This document shows positions 24,820 through 38,000 of a DNA stretch of 64,000 nucleotides, piece by piece. A model generated the notes under the pieces. The model was not told the DNA's origin and ran no database searches. It saw only the letters and a list, made by a program, of their open reading frames with translations. Source of the DNA: Brachypterus glaber (taxonomy: Eukaryota > Arthropoda > Insecta > Coleoptera > Kateretidae); contig OY294049.1 in the NCBI GenBank assembly GCA_958510825.1, positions 2,604,001 to 2,668,000 on the forward strand, in the 5' to 3' direction. A program made the translations under genes and the position numbers. Position 1 is the stretch's first letter, and the number at the start of each line of letters is the position of its first letter.

Positions 24820-26904
24820 CTGTAATAAAGAATTCCATATAAATACACACATAAATTCATTAAATTAGGTTTTCTAAGTGATATTTAAATGAAATTTTAA
24901 ATTAGGACGCCGATTACCTTTCATAGTTGACATAATTAAAAATTGTGTCAAATGTGACAGGTATATCAAAATACATATTTAAAATATAAATTGTCCTTAA
25001 ATTAAAATATAATTATTATTACCTTGAATGTTGAAAGTATTTTTTGCATAGGATTTAAAGCAGATTTTATTGAAATCATTTTGTCCGCATCAGTAAGTAA
25101 AGGCTGCCAGAAAAAAAATGTGACAAATAGTTTGAATTACGCGACTGCCATGTTCAACTACAATTCAGCTGATCGAGGAAAAGACACGCCCACTTATTTA
25201 TTTCTGGCATAAACAAAACCGGTAGCATTTAAGTGCGAGATGCTTTGTCGTACGTCGATTCTTAATGCAAAACAAATTAAAATAAGAACGCAGTACTTAA
25301 TAAAGTGAATTTATTCACCGTGAATAAATAAAGACAATAAAACTAGTGTGTTTGCATTCTGTTTATGCGCCTATTTATAAATCGATAATAATTCCAGTGT
25401 ATTTAAGTAGGTAAACTAACTTATTATCGTGTACGAGTTTAAATGTTATCCTTTTAAACTTTTGATAAGGATTATAGGTACCAATGTGGTATAACATAAG
25501 GAAATAAACATATTTGTAATACATAATGGATGAGCGCGCGCATCATGGACCTTATTGGCGGTAAAACCTTAATATTATCCCGATTGCGCAACAAACAATG
25601 CTGCATTTTAATTCCTTCGTTGTTTTGATAGGCGTTACATCTCAAAATATCTACTCGAACTAACTCTGATCCTCTTAAAAAAGAAAAGTGGGAGCGAAAA
25701 ACTAGTAAATAATTGACATCTGTTAACTTTCACGATTGACCTTGAAAGTAATTTCAAAAACGTCGCTTCGTAGAAGGGCTATGTTAAATAACCTATGTAA
25801 TTAATACTTAATAGGTACAGAAATTTAGGTCATGAAACTAATTATCTTTTTTTGTAAAATTATTGGAGATGCCATATATGATGACTAAGTATCAACTAGA
25901 TGCCTATATGTAATACATTTTGCTACCTAAGTATTTTATTTTACCTGTTAAAACTTCATGTGCCTGATAAATGATACCGGTATCGTATTATTTCAACGGA
26001 CGATTTTTTTTTCGCAGCGTAATACCAGTATTTACTCATCTCGTTGTGTTATACTGTGTATAGTCGCACAATCAGTGGTAAATACGTAAAATGTTATGTA
26101 TGTAGAACTGAATTTTGGCAACGTTGCTTGCCCTCCAATATCAAGGCGGCGCTGCCATTGTGACAAACGATAAGAGAGTGCTTAAAATGCCATCTTTTTC
26201 ATACAGGTATATTAATCGGTTGGCAACGTCGCGTGATATGTTCGCTCCCGCGAGCAAGAAGGCTAGCTCGTCATTGGAGGACTTTAGAATCGATAGGAGA
26301 GTGGAAGGGTAGAGAACCGGACGTACCAAGCGCTATTGCCACAGATATTCCTAAACGCACTGTGAATAAAGACTAAAATCGCTTGTTCACCTTTGTCAGT
26401 AAACAAATACAAAATGTTACATGGAAATTTCGTAATTATTTTCATACGCTACTTTTGGAGAAAATATATTTACAAAAATAACCGATCAAGCAAAAATGTA
26501 AAACATCAATAAATCGTGTAATTTAATGCTATTTAGGGTGTTTTGAGTCATTTATTAACACAAATCATGCTGCTTGCTTTATTTTTATAACACGCTTTCC
26601 GCCGTTGCCAGGTCAAGTGTCTTCAACATCGCCGACAACAAACAACTAAATTTGGAAGAAAAATTGCCTTTAATAAACGTGAAAATAAATAAATTATAAA
26701 AATATAAGCGTGAGCCTCGCCACCTCCCACTTAGACCCGCGTAAGGCTAATTTTGGAATACAGAAAATATATAAAAAATATATAATTAATTCGTAATTAA
26801 TTACGTAAACTATATTTTTTCTTAAAAATTGAGGCTGCATGACTTTTGACAACAATTTACCCAACAAAAGATATGCCAACGAAGTAAAAAAATATGTCAC
26901 TCAC
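24820..26904 (-). other. Sin3A: Putative Sin3 5'-UTR intron
   Basis: On the - strand a tattacag acceptor ends at 24820, 21 nt upstream of the ATG. A gtgagt donor lies at 26904. The intervening 2.1 kb has no recognisable coding exon. It includes a GC-richer patch (26115-26340) rich in caacgttgc/gcaacgtcgc words. Transcript data would be needed to prove this intron. Confidence 0.5.
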
Positions 26905-27240
26905 CTCATAGAAGCCTCTTGATACGATACTTTTTCAATTTTAAACTTTTCCACAAGCACAATATTATATTTTAACTTAAATAACGAATTTTCACAAGGA
27001 AAAAACAATTTTTCACATGAAATCATCAAAAGAAAATTCTGACACATTCTGTTTAGAACCTCCTAGAACGATGACCGATTTGCGACTGGCTGGTTCAAAA
27101 TCTCAGAAGCTTGTTTGGGCGAGTTCATTCATAATGGATCATCCGCAGTGTAAAAAAGATCCGCAAAAATTTAAATTCAGCACCTCAAAGTTCATTCTAT
27201 TGTAGTGAAGCTATTCTAATATTCAGCAATAATAATTAAT
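26905..27240 (-). promoter_or_regulatory. Candidate Sin3 first exon and divergent promoter region
   Basis: The sequence before the donor at 26904 (aagaggcttctatgag on the - strand) could be a non-coding first exon of Sin3. Canopy starts at 27842 on the other strand, so this roughly 0.9-kb interval probably holds start sites for both. No TATA box or initiator is convincing. Confidence 0.35.
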
Positions 27241-27841
27241 TGTTGCTAAACTATCAAAACTTGGTCTTATTTCGAAAGTTTATTTTTGACACGACTACCT
27301 TACTCCCCTGCTACCAGCTTGGTATCGCCCATTAGTTTAGTTTACCTCTTAGTTCGAATTCTGACTTGTTGAGTGCACTGTTATCGCTTTCTTTTTAAAA
27401 TCCGGCGGCATTTAAAAAATATAAATTATTAAAGCTTAACAAGTTTTATAAAGAGTTTGACGGTCAAAATCAAAGCCTTTAAGAGTCTGGCCCTTACGCT
27501 ATCAGTCCCAAAAACCATTCAAAATAATAATTTTATATATTTATATTATTAGTGCATTTTTATGTAGGGGCAATTTTCTTGAATCTCAGGAACTGAAATG
27601 CCTAAATATATATCGAGGTTATCATAAATAAATTTTTAACTAATAATTTTATTGCGGTAAACTTAAGTTTCTCGCAAAATCGTCGGGATTGGTTGACATT
27701 TACTCAAGTGTCATCAACCAGCCAATCAGAACAAAGTAACGTGTCAACAAGACATCTTTCAACGTGACTTTTAAAGAACTTATTCTTTCGTATGAAAACC
27801 CTTGCTTTAAAGTGAATATTTATTTATTTAAAATATTTTCG

Positions 27842-27932
27842 ATGAAGTCTTTAACACTTTTTTTAGTTTTAGTATGCATATCCTACAATACAGCAAGTGT
27901 AAAAATAAATGTGAAAGATCTGCAATGTTTAG
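27842..27932 (+). CDS. Canopy exon 1: signal peptide and first Cys
   Basis: Starts with the ATG at 27842 and ends KDLQCL plus one base at a gtaatt donor. Confidence 0.85.
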
Positions 27933-28552
27933 GTAATTTTTTAAAATTAACTTTATTTTTAGCATTTCGTAATTATTAGTAACTTGACTTATGCTTGTAT
28001 CTTTTCAGTATGCCAAAATTCTATACAAGAATTAAATACAGTAATTAGTAAACTAGATCCTACAAAAACTGTAGATGTTGGGGGGCATCGTTTGGATGCC
28101 AGTGGCAACTACAAACATAAAACTGTGTCACAGACAAAATCCGAGTTAAAACTGTCGGAATTAATTGAAACAATATGTGATAAAATGGATGACTATGTTA
28201 GAGCCACTGATAAAATTACTAAGGAGTTAACGCTCATCAAACTGATAGGTGCTGATGGAAAGATGAACCCTCAAATGAGTGAATATGATATCATACAAGA
28301 TGATGATTTAAACAAAAGTCTAAAATATTATGTAAGAAAATTATACTATCATTAATTCCCAAATTTTAAATTATAATGAAAAAATTGTTAACTCCTGTAT
28401 TATTAACAATTTTCTTTTTACAGTGTGAAAGTCTTATGGAGGAACATGAAGAAGATATTATCAAACTATATCAAGACGATTCTGAAGATGTAAAGTCTGC
28501 AATTTGCACAGAAGAAACTAAATATTGTTTAAAAAATAAAGACGAGTTGTAG
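27842..28552 (+). CDS. Canopy-family ER protein (Seele/CNPY2 type)
   Basis: Saposin-like ER luminal co-chaperone. Canopy/Seele proteins help maturation or secretion of surface receptors and, in flies, Spaetzle-type ligands. Exons 27842-27932, 28009-28331 and 28424-28552 join to 180 aa, the same size as human CNPY2. Residues 1-19 form a signal peptide (MKSLTLFLVLVCISYNTAS). Six mature Cys are in the family pattern: LQCLVCQ, ETICDKM, YYCESL, AICTE, KYCLK. The family's DVGGHRLD.SGN segment is present. The protein ends NKDEL, a classical ER-retrieval signal. An upstream in-frame codon at 27764 would bury the signal peptide, so 27842 is preferred. AATAAA is at 28610-28615. STRAD begins 366 bp downstream. 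Confidence 0.9.
28009..28331 (+). CDS. Canopy exon 2: saposin-like core
   Basis: The acceptor is cttttcag ending at 28008. The joined frame gives VCQNSIQELNTVISKLDP through KSLKYY. The donor gtaag at 28332 is in phase 0. Confidence 0.9.
28424..28552 (+). CDS. Canopy exon 3: last Cys residues and KDEL
   Basis: The acceptor is tttacag ending at 28423. Encodes CESLMEEHEEDIIKLYQ .. YCLKNKDEL followed by TAG. Confidence 0.9.
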   Translation, partial: CESLMEEHEEDIIKLYQDDSEDVKSAICTEETKYCLKNKDEL

Positions 28553-28609
28553 TACCCCATTATTATTAGTTAATTGTGATTTAATTGAATTTAGTGTTAA
28601 TTTTTATAC

Positions 28610-28615
28610 AATAAA
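28610..28615 (+). terminator. Canopy polyadenylation signal AATAAA
   Basis: A canonical hexamer 58 nt after the canopy stop codon and before the STRAD start. Confidence 0.7.
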
Positions 28616-28917
28616 ATATTTATTTAACTAAGATATGTTGTTTAATTAATTCTAACATCATTTAAACTATAAAATCCAGTGAATCAGATTTACAGAACAT
28701 AACCTAAAAAATATCCTTCAAAAAAGTGAGTTCCGAGAAAATAGTGTTTGATCAAACTGTAAATGATTATAAAATGTAGTTGAATTTCGTTTTGCTCTGT
28801 GTTATTTAATTTGGTAATACCTACGATAAGTTATTGTGAATCAAATATCAGTTTTAAATTTAAAAAAAACATTTTTTTAGGTTAGTAATAATTTATTTTC
28901 AAAAATCTGGATCAAAA

Positions 28918-29088
28918 ATGGATAAATATGAACCAAATATTTCCTCTTATAAGACAATATCAATTCTTGGTCAGGGTATGGATGGAATGGTTACTGTTCA
29001 CTTAGCCAAGCACCTGCCATCAAGTACAATGGTTGCGATCAAAAAATTTAACATGGACAAGATAAAAGAGGAAGCCCATTTAGTAGAA
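28918..29088 (+). CDS. Stlk: STRAD exon 1: N-lobe, Gly loop and VAIK Lys
   Basis: 57 codons from ATG 28918, ending AHLVE in phase 0 at gtaaat. Confidence 0.9.
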
Positions 29089-32000
29089 GTAAATTATTTA
29101 TATTTAAACCATACGGGCTGGATATTGTAGCCTATATTAATTAATTAAGTATAATTTTATGTTTTTAGAGAGAAATTATTTTAACTCGACAGTTACAGCA
29201 CCCAAATATAGTACCATACCATTTATCATTTGTCGATGGACTTGAAGTATGTGTAGTTAGTCGTCTTATGGCCTATGGATCTTGTAGAGATTTACTTACT
29301 AGACATTTTAATGAAGGTAGTTGTTTTAAATGTTGCTGATTTCTAAAAAAAATCAGGCAGTTTCCCAATTAGACTCAGTCAGGGAGAGTCAGAGAGAATC
29401 ACCAACGTTTGTTTTATTAAAGAACTTTGGGTCGATTTTTTACTATGTGTTATTAAGCCTCTCACTTGCATGCATCCTGCCTTATGATGCTTTAGCTGCT
29501 GAGTTGAGAGGTTTCTAACACATCTGTAAAAATCAGGGTATACCGTTTTCTCAAAAGAAAACAATTGATGTCCAAAAAAAAGCTCTTTGGCTTAATTTTT
29601 GCCAACTTTATTATAAAAAAATTACCAATTATTCAAATTTTCTAACTTTTTAAATGTGGTAGGGGGGTACATGTGGGGTTAGTTTTCCCATTGGGAATAT
29701 TTCCCTAAAACACTCCTCATACTTATTTTATACATCTGTATTTTTTTTTACTTTCAAGGTATGCCAGAAAATGCGATAACTATCATTTTAAGAGATGTTT
29801 TGGAAGGATTAGATTATATACATAAAAAAGGATTAATACATAGGTAAATAAAAATACAATAGTATTATATATGAGTAGTCTACTTGCAAAACTGCCTAAG
29901 TTAAAATAAAACAAAATTTGGCAAATCAAGAAAGTTTCCCATATTAAGAATAAAGCTGGTAGGAAAGTGAAAATTTGTGATATTGTTAGTAACATAAGTA
30001 AAACCTATTTTTAATAAATATTTAAATGGTTATGTTATTATTTGGTATTTATTTTAAAAAGCGTAAAGAACTTAGGCAGTTTTGCAGAAGATTTTAACTA
30101 AGACACTTTTGCAGGTGTATTGGTGCAATATTTATCAAAAACTGTTTTTTTGCGTTTTGTGACGTTTTATGTGGATAAAAATCGATTTCAAGCAAAAAAA
30201 AAATTGTCGCTCAGTCTGTCCGGGAAATCTTGTAGGAACGCTTTAACCTAGATACTTGAATTTAACATACAGGTATGTTACCAAAAGTTCTTGCTCAGGA
30301 TTGTTTTTGGTAAACATTGGGGTGGGGTAAGGGGGGCAAACGGGGAAAAACAATATGTTTTCCCAAAAACTTAAAAATTGCTGTAATGGGGCTTTTGAGG
30401 TTTCTGAAATTGAATATGATGATAAAAATTTTCTGCCTATGCCCCCCACATGGGTGAGGGGGTAAATGTTTTTAATATTTTTGTCAAAATTGATATATAG
30501 GGGTTTTTGGGGACGGCGAAACTGAATCTGATAATAAAATATTTATAACTTCACCCCGGGGGTGAGGGGTGATAATTGCTTTCCCATTTTTAAATTTTTT
30601 AAAATTTCGGAAAGCATTGTATTCGTGCAAAAATTTTCAAAAATTATTTTTGCGTATTTTTGCGTTTTATGACGTTTTATGTCGATATAAATAAATTTCA
30701 AGCAAAAAAAAAATTGTCGATCGGTCGGTCGATCGTTCTCTCCGGAAAATCTTGTAAGCACGATAACTTAAGAACGCTTTAAGCTAGATACTTGAAATGT
30801 GGCATACAAGCGGCAAAGTTTGAAAATTGCTATATAGTGGTTTTTAAGGTTGCTGAAGTTAAATCTAATAATAAAATTTTTCTAACTTTACTCCCGCAGG
30901 GGTGAGGGGGTAAATATTTTTAAATATTTTCAATATTTTCGTAAATATTGGTATATAGGGGTCGACGAATATGAATCTGATAATAATTTCTTTCTAATTT
31001 CACCCCCTGAGGGGTGGGGGGAAGTTTTCGTGAAAATTGGTATATTGGGGTTTTTGAGGTTGCTGAAAGTGAATCTGAATATAAAAAAATTCTAACTCCA
31101 CCCCAAAAGGAGCGGGGGGTAGTTTTTGTGAAAATTGGTATATTGGGGTTTTTAAAGTTGCTAAAACTGAATCTTAGGATTAAAAAAATCTAACGCCACC
31201 CCCTGAGGGTATTTTCGTGAAAATTGGTTTATAGGTGTTTTTAAAGTCGCTAAAACTGAATCTTGGAATTAAAAAAATCCAACTCCACTCCCTGAGGGGG
31301 GTAGTTTTCGTGAGAATCGGTATATAGGGATTTTTAAGGTCGCCAAAACTGAATCTTAGAATTAAATACGCTCCCAGTAAAAGAGCTTTCCCATTTTTCA
31401 CCTCCGCGCGTGAAATGGATTTTTTATTATAAGATTCACTTTTAGCAATCTCAAAAAACCTCAATATACCAATTTTCACGAAAACTACCCCCAGCCCCTC
31501 AGGGGGTGGAGTTAGATTTTTTTTATTATTGTATTTACTTTCACTAACCTCAAAAACCCTAATATACAAATTTTTACGAAAACTCCCCCCCGCCCCTCAG
31601 GGGGTGTAATTAGAATAATTTTATTATCAGGATCATATTCGTCGACCCCAAAACCCCTATATACCAATCTTGACGAAAATATTTACCCCTCCCCTCGTGG
31701 GGATAAAGTTAGAAAAATTTTATTATCAGATTTAATTTCAGCAACCTTAAAAACCCCTATATAAAAATTTTCAAATTTTTGTTAAAAAAATATATTTGCC
31801 CCCCTTGCCGCACCCCAATGTTCACCAAAAACAATCCCGAACGAGAACTTTTTTTAACATACCTGTATGCCAAATTTCAAGTCTAACTTAAAGCATTCCT
31901 AAGTTATCCTACATATGTGACTGGGCTAATTTTAACTTAGCACTGTTTGCAAGTGGATTTTTAAAGAGCACCATTTGCAGGTGTAACTTAGTATGTTTTG

Positions 32001-35000
32001 CAGGAATACAAGATTTTTGCACCAAAGTGAATGATTTTTTCTGCATAAAAAACAATTTTACTTATAGATTTAAAAAAGTATTATGCCATTATCTCAATTT
32101 TCATATATGAAAATCCCCTATAGGGGATGTAACTTAGGCAGTTTTGCAAGTGGACTACTTATATGATCATATGGTATAGTATTACTCAAGGCCTATCCAG
32201 AAGCTTACATAAGAACATAAAACATAAGAATGCGATGCCGTGATTGGCTTACAAGATACATGGCGGCACATCAAGCCAATCACGGCATCGCATTTTTATG
32301 TATTATTTGCTATATGCTATAAAAGTCCAAACGAGCCTGTGGATATGCCCTTAACATTGAGGCCCTTAATAGTAAATACTTCTTCCAACAACAAGTTAAA
32401 AAAGATGGTGAATGCGCAAAGTAAAAGTACCTTAAAATATGCACTATGTGCAAATTTAAAGCATTTACCTCATAACGTTCTCCAGTTATTGTGGTTATAA
32501 AATTTCAAGGGAAGATTTTTTTTCGCGGAAATATTTTTTTTTTAGATATAAAATTATCTTATCTACTTTAACTATAAATTATTTTTTTTAGAGCAATTAG
32601 GGCTAGTCATGTACTCATTTCTGCAAATGGTAAAGCAGTTATCTCAGGGTTACGATATGCTTGTCCTATTGTAATAAATGGAAAGTGGCAGAAACAAATT
32701 CACTCATTTCCATCCAGTACTGCAAGAAATTTAAACTGGCTTAGTCCTGAAGTTTTGGAACAAAATTTACAAGGTGATATATTAATTAAAATAATCTGCA
32801 ATGCTTATTTTCCTAACAAGTGCGGTAAGTGGTACTTTTCCGCACGCGACTGCAGTTATCCAACGACGCGCAGCGGAGTTCGGTCAAGCAGTCAAGTGCG
32901 GAAAATACACTTTCCGTAGGAGTTAGGAACAACTTTTTTTCTACAAGCGTGAGAAAAATAAAGAAAATATTTTAATAACGAGGTAGGTATTTATGTTAAC
33001 AAACTAAATAATTTTTTTTTCTCAATAAATATTATTATTATTATTATTATTATACAAATTATTATTTTTTATTATTTACAATATTAAAAAAATAAACTGC
33101 CATGAAGCTAATCAGATTTTTATACTGGCTTCGACATTTGTTTGTATACTTTGATTGCTATGAAAAAAATTAAAATATTGTAATACCTTGTTAATTTGGA
33201 ACATTTTTACTTTTCTGCACTACTGCTTAATTTCATCATAAGAAAATGTTAATTATACTTTTAAACTAATTAAATAAAAATTTATAAAAAAAATTAGTTG
33301 AGATAAAAAAAAACTTAAAAAATCGAATGTTTTAGCACAAAAAATTGAAAAATCAAAACCTCAAAAAACATTTTTAAAAAATTTAAAAATGTTAGTTTAA
33401 ATAGATAATTTTATAAGCTTTAAAATGATGTATTACACGACCCCCCTTTCCATTTAAAAAATGTGCCCCCATGCCCCCTGCCCACATTTCAAGAGCTGAA
33501 AGTATTAAATATATGCTAAAAGATAGTTTAAGTTATCTTATTTAAAAGTTCCAAATTTAAAGTCGATATCTCAACTGGTTCAAAAGTTAATAGTGACTTT
33601 TGGACCGCTCTGTATAACCTGATACTGTTTCCCAAATAAACAATTGAAACACCTGTTTCTAGTTGGGATTATTTTTTTGTAGGATACAATGAAAAATCTG
33701 ACATCTATAGTGTAGGAATGCTAGTTTGTGAACTAGCGAATGGGGCTGAACCATTTGCTGGAATGTGCACCACCTTAATGCTAACAGAAAAAGTTAAGGG
33801 TTGTGCTCCACAGTTGCTGGACTGTACAACTATACCAAAAGATGTAAATATGGATAATTCTGGTAATTATTATTTCCAAATATTTTGGTAAATTCTTTAT
33901 TTTTAGATAGATCGTCGTATGAGAACAACAAGGTTTCAACTGTTCAAACTATAAATTTGAGTTATGATCATTCAAAACTTTAATATCATGAAACTTATCT
34001 TAAATTTCATAAGTGAGTGGTGTATTATGCTAGGATGGGCTTTTTATTAGAATAAATTAGTACCTATAATACACATTTTGTTTAATATTTTAAATATTAG
34101 CTAAAATAAATAATCAGTTAGAACATTGATAACCCAAAAATCTATGAAAAGTAGCAGTACACCAGGGTTCTAATTGAGTTAGAACTGTTTTGCATTAAAT
34201 TTGTGTCTGTTTTTTTTTGATAATTTGTACTTATATGCAATATTTTGCATAAATTATTATTAATAATTATTAAAATTGATAATTAATAGTTGTTTTGCAC
34301 AAGTATTCCTCATCAACCTCCATAATTTTGGTAAAAATCACAGGCCAAACTATTTACGCATTAGTGACTTTGGCATAATAAGAGTTGTGTTGGCACTTAG
34401 GACCTTTTTTTAATTGTTTGCTTATTAAAATTAATTAGTATTTATAAAGCTAAATATAACACATTTAAAACTTTTTTAATATCTGCAAAAGTTAAAAAAA
34501 TAGGAACAATTAATTAAGTAAATTTTGACATGAATCTAAAATATTCTAATTCAAAGATCTTTTAATTTCATAAATAAAAAATCGTTTACCATGGGGAAAA
34601 ATATAGAGGTCGCCACAGGGCCAACGAGTATTATTATGAAAGCGTCATATGATGTTTAACTTGTAACCTATAATAGGTGAGACTTTAAAACATGGTTCCT
34701 GATTTTTTTTAATATCCCTTACCATTTTTGAGAAAATGTTGAGGGTGGGAATTCTGAATCATCCTGTACATAATATTTTTATTTTTTAAGTACAGGTAAA
34801 AAGGTAGTAAAAATCTCTATTCAAGAATGCAAAAAAGTGAAAATCTGAAAAAAAGTTAGTTGAAACTTTGTTGTTCTGATACGACGAGATCATATCTCTA
34901 GGTGATACGTTAGCGAGCGGTGGACAAAAAGTGGCGTCCTTTGGACCGGTACACATGTAAGTTAATGTAGCGGGGCACCACATTGATCTCATGCTGTCCC

Positions 35001-38000
35001 GAAGGAAATTCTATGTCGCTTACACCTCACCCGATCGTTAACGTGTTAAAATTCTACGGTAAAAAAAACATACAGGCATGCCAAAATTTAAGAGGTGATT
35101 CTGCATCCAAAACAATAAAAAAAAGGTTGGTCCGGAAATGAGTCCTAAGGAAGCTACGGTCCTTTAAAATTGTAATAAAAATAAGGTTTTTAATTAATAC
35201 CTCTGGTACCCTTTAAGCTAGAGCGACGAGCTTTTGCTTGTATACTAGTATTAATAAGAGCAATAAGTAAAAAGTAATTTATTTTTTTGAATTTATCGAG
35301 AGGCGTCCCTAGACGGAAAAATGTATTAGGCTTAACACATTTTTTTATGTGTACTTTTTTTGATTTTTTTTTTAAAAATATGGATTCCTTGAGTAAAAAT
35401 ACATAAAAAATGTCGTATAGTGTAACACTGTAGGAGCGACCGCAAAAAAAATGCAATTATGAGGAAGTAATTTTTTGTGCCACCAAAACCGTTCCATTTT
35501 AAAAGGCTATTACTCCTTTAATATTAAATTTAGGTGTTTTGGTCAAAACTCCTTTTTTGTTCAGTTTTAAATGATGAATTACCCTGCAGCATTAAAATTT
35601 TATTTATGCTTTTTTTTGTTCCCCATTCAATATGTCATCTTTGAAGGGCCGTAGCTCTCTTAGGGCTCATTTCCGGACTAACCTTTATAGAAACTTTTTT
35701 TCATATTTTTGGATGTATAATCACCTCTTAAATTTTGGCATGGCGGTTACTGATCTCCCTGTATATATATTTTTTAATATTTTATTTCACATTTCATTGA
35801 TGCACTGAACTCCCTTATATTTCCCTGATGTATGCCCCCCCCCAGCGTATGGTGGCAGGGATGTGATTCCCCCAGAGGTCTTATTATTACCATTATTACA
35901 ATTAATTAAGCCCGAGGCATTAATGCCAATAAAAATTTTTCGAATTTTTTTTACTAACGCAAGACTTTCCTTGGGGAAACTAACTATTTTTTTTGTATAA
36001 AACATTTTACTATTCCTTAAAACGACTTTTGTTTGATTAACGCAGTTGTCCCTCCGAAGTGACTGATCGATTTCGTGCTTTTTAGCACTCTTCAGAGCCA
36101 CATATCGGTAGTAGGGACAACTACGAAAATCAAATCCTTTCCATATATCTCTATATAGAGTTTAAAAATCGTTATAAGGAAAAGCAAAAACAGCTAGCGA
36201 CATCTACTGCTAAAAGCAGAGACTGGATAAACCTATCGACAGTCCAAAAAAGGAAGCAGTTATTGGTTTCAAGAACCTATTGCACGCTGTCGATAGGGGG
36301 CAGATTAATCAATGCCACGGTAGACATTGCCGCCAATTGAATCCTAAACGCTAGGAGGTCACCTTTTACAGTGGTATCTGAATTAATAAACTAAATTAAA
36401 TTGTTTGATATTTACAAATTTAAAAGATCTATATAAAACATTTTACTATTCCTTAAAACGACTTTTGTTTGATTAACGCAGTCGTCCCTCCGAAGTGACT
36501 GATCGATTTCGTGCTTTTTAGCACTCTTCAGAGCCACATATCGGTAGTAGGGACAACTACGAAAATCAAATCCTTTCCATATATCTCTATATAGAGTTTA
36601 AAAATCGTTATAAGGAAAAGCAAAAACAGCTAGCGACATCTACTGCTAAAAGCAGAGACTGGATAAACCTACTACCGATATGTGGCTCTGAAGAGTGCTA
36701 AAAAGCACGAAATCGATCAGTCACTTCGGAGGGACGACTGCGTTAATCAAACAAAAGTCGTTTTAAGGAATAGTAAAATGTTTTATATAGATCTTTTAAA
36801 TTTGTAAATATCAAACAATTTAATTTAGTTTATTTTTTTTGTGGTCCTGTGTTATTTGTAGGAGATTGTGATATAAGCAGCCATGTAGCAAATCGAAAGT
36901 TCAGCGACGATTTGCACGAAGTTGCTTTGCTGTGTATGTATAGAGACAGTTGGGACAGACCAACTGCAGCTCAACTACTGACCCACCCATTGTTCAAGGC
37001 CCACAAACGATCTTTACCGCTTCCAGATTTGTTAAAGCCCGCATTACCGATGAGCGACAGAGTAGCATATAATACAGGTACAACTAGAATTCAGAATAAA
37101 TTAGAATAAATTAGGGGGAGAAATGGGACATATCGACACTCCCATCCAACAAGGACGTAACTCAAGTTAAGTAACTCTTGAAAAACCACCATATTAAGGA
37201 CTTAAACAAAAATTGTAAGTTGAGATACACTTAAGAGAAAAAAAATCGATCCACCTAAAAAATTGCCATTTTTCAAATTCAAATATTTCAAAAAATACTT
37301 AAAGGATTTGACTGATTCTTTTTTTGTTTTAAAGCTTAAACATTCCTTACTGTTGTTTTTATTTAGAATAACATACAAAAAGTATTTTTGTATTAATAGC
37401 AACAAAAAATATATAACCATGTTTTTTTTTACCCCATCTTCTAGGACTTGCATGGTACGCCACTGCAACTGTTTATCAATTGCCGCAGTTTTAACGATTA
37501 TTTTCTTTTTTATTTTTTTATATTTTTACTTCTGATTTTGGAGATATCAGGATTTTCCTGAAAGTTGTCATTTTTTCACTTAACTCAAAAAGTGCTACAT
37601 GAACTTGATTTATGCTGTGCTTTACATTTTAAGCTTAACCGTGTTACGTTTTTCTTCTAATCAAGTTTATGAAAAACATAAAATGTGTTTGATAAACTTG
37701 AGCAAAAGATAATAAAGGGTCACTCCATCCGACGGCGGTTCTGCGAAATCACCGTTGAGCCACCGTCATGACGGCAATAGAAAGTTTCCCCAGGATGAAC
37801 AAACTCTAGAAGAAGAAGAAGAAATAAAAGGCTTGAGTTTCAAATAAAAAACTACAACTCTACTGATTTAGTACTTTTTGACATAGTTGTACATTTTTTG
37901 GTGCTGTTAATACAAAAATACTTTTTTTAATTATTCTAAATAAAAACAAAAGTAGATTGATTAAGCTTGAAACAAAAAAAAAAAGAATCAGTCAAATACA

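Noticed and set aside
27017..27205. 62-aa ORF (+) between Sin3 and canopy
   Set aside because: No family resemblance; lies in the presumed promoter/5'-UTR interval of Sin3 and is within chance length.
27764..27841. Upstream in-frame start for canopy adding 26 residues
   Set aside because: It would place a polar stretch before the signal peptide; starting at 27842 gives a textbook signal peptide and the family length.
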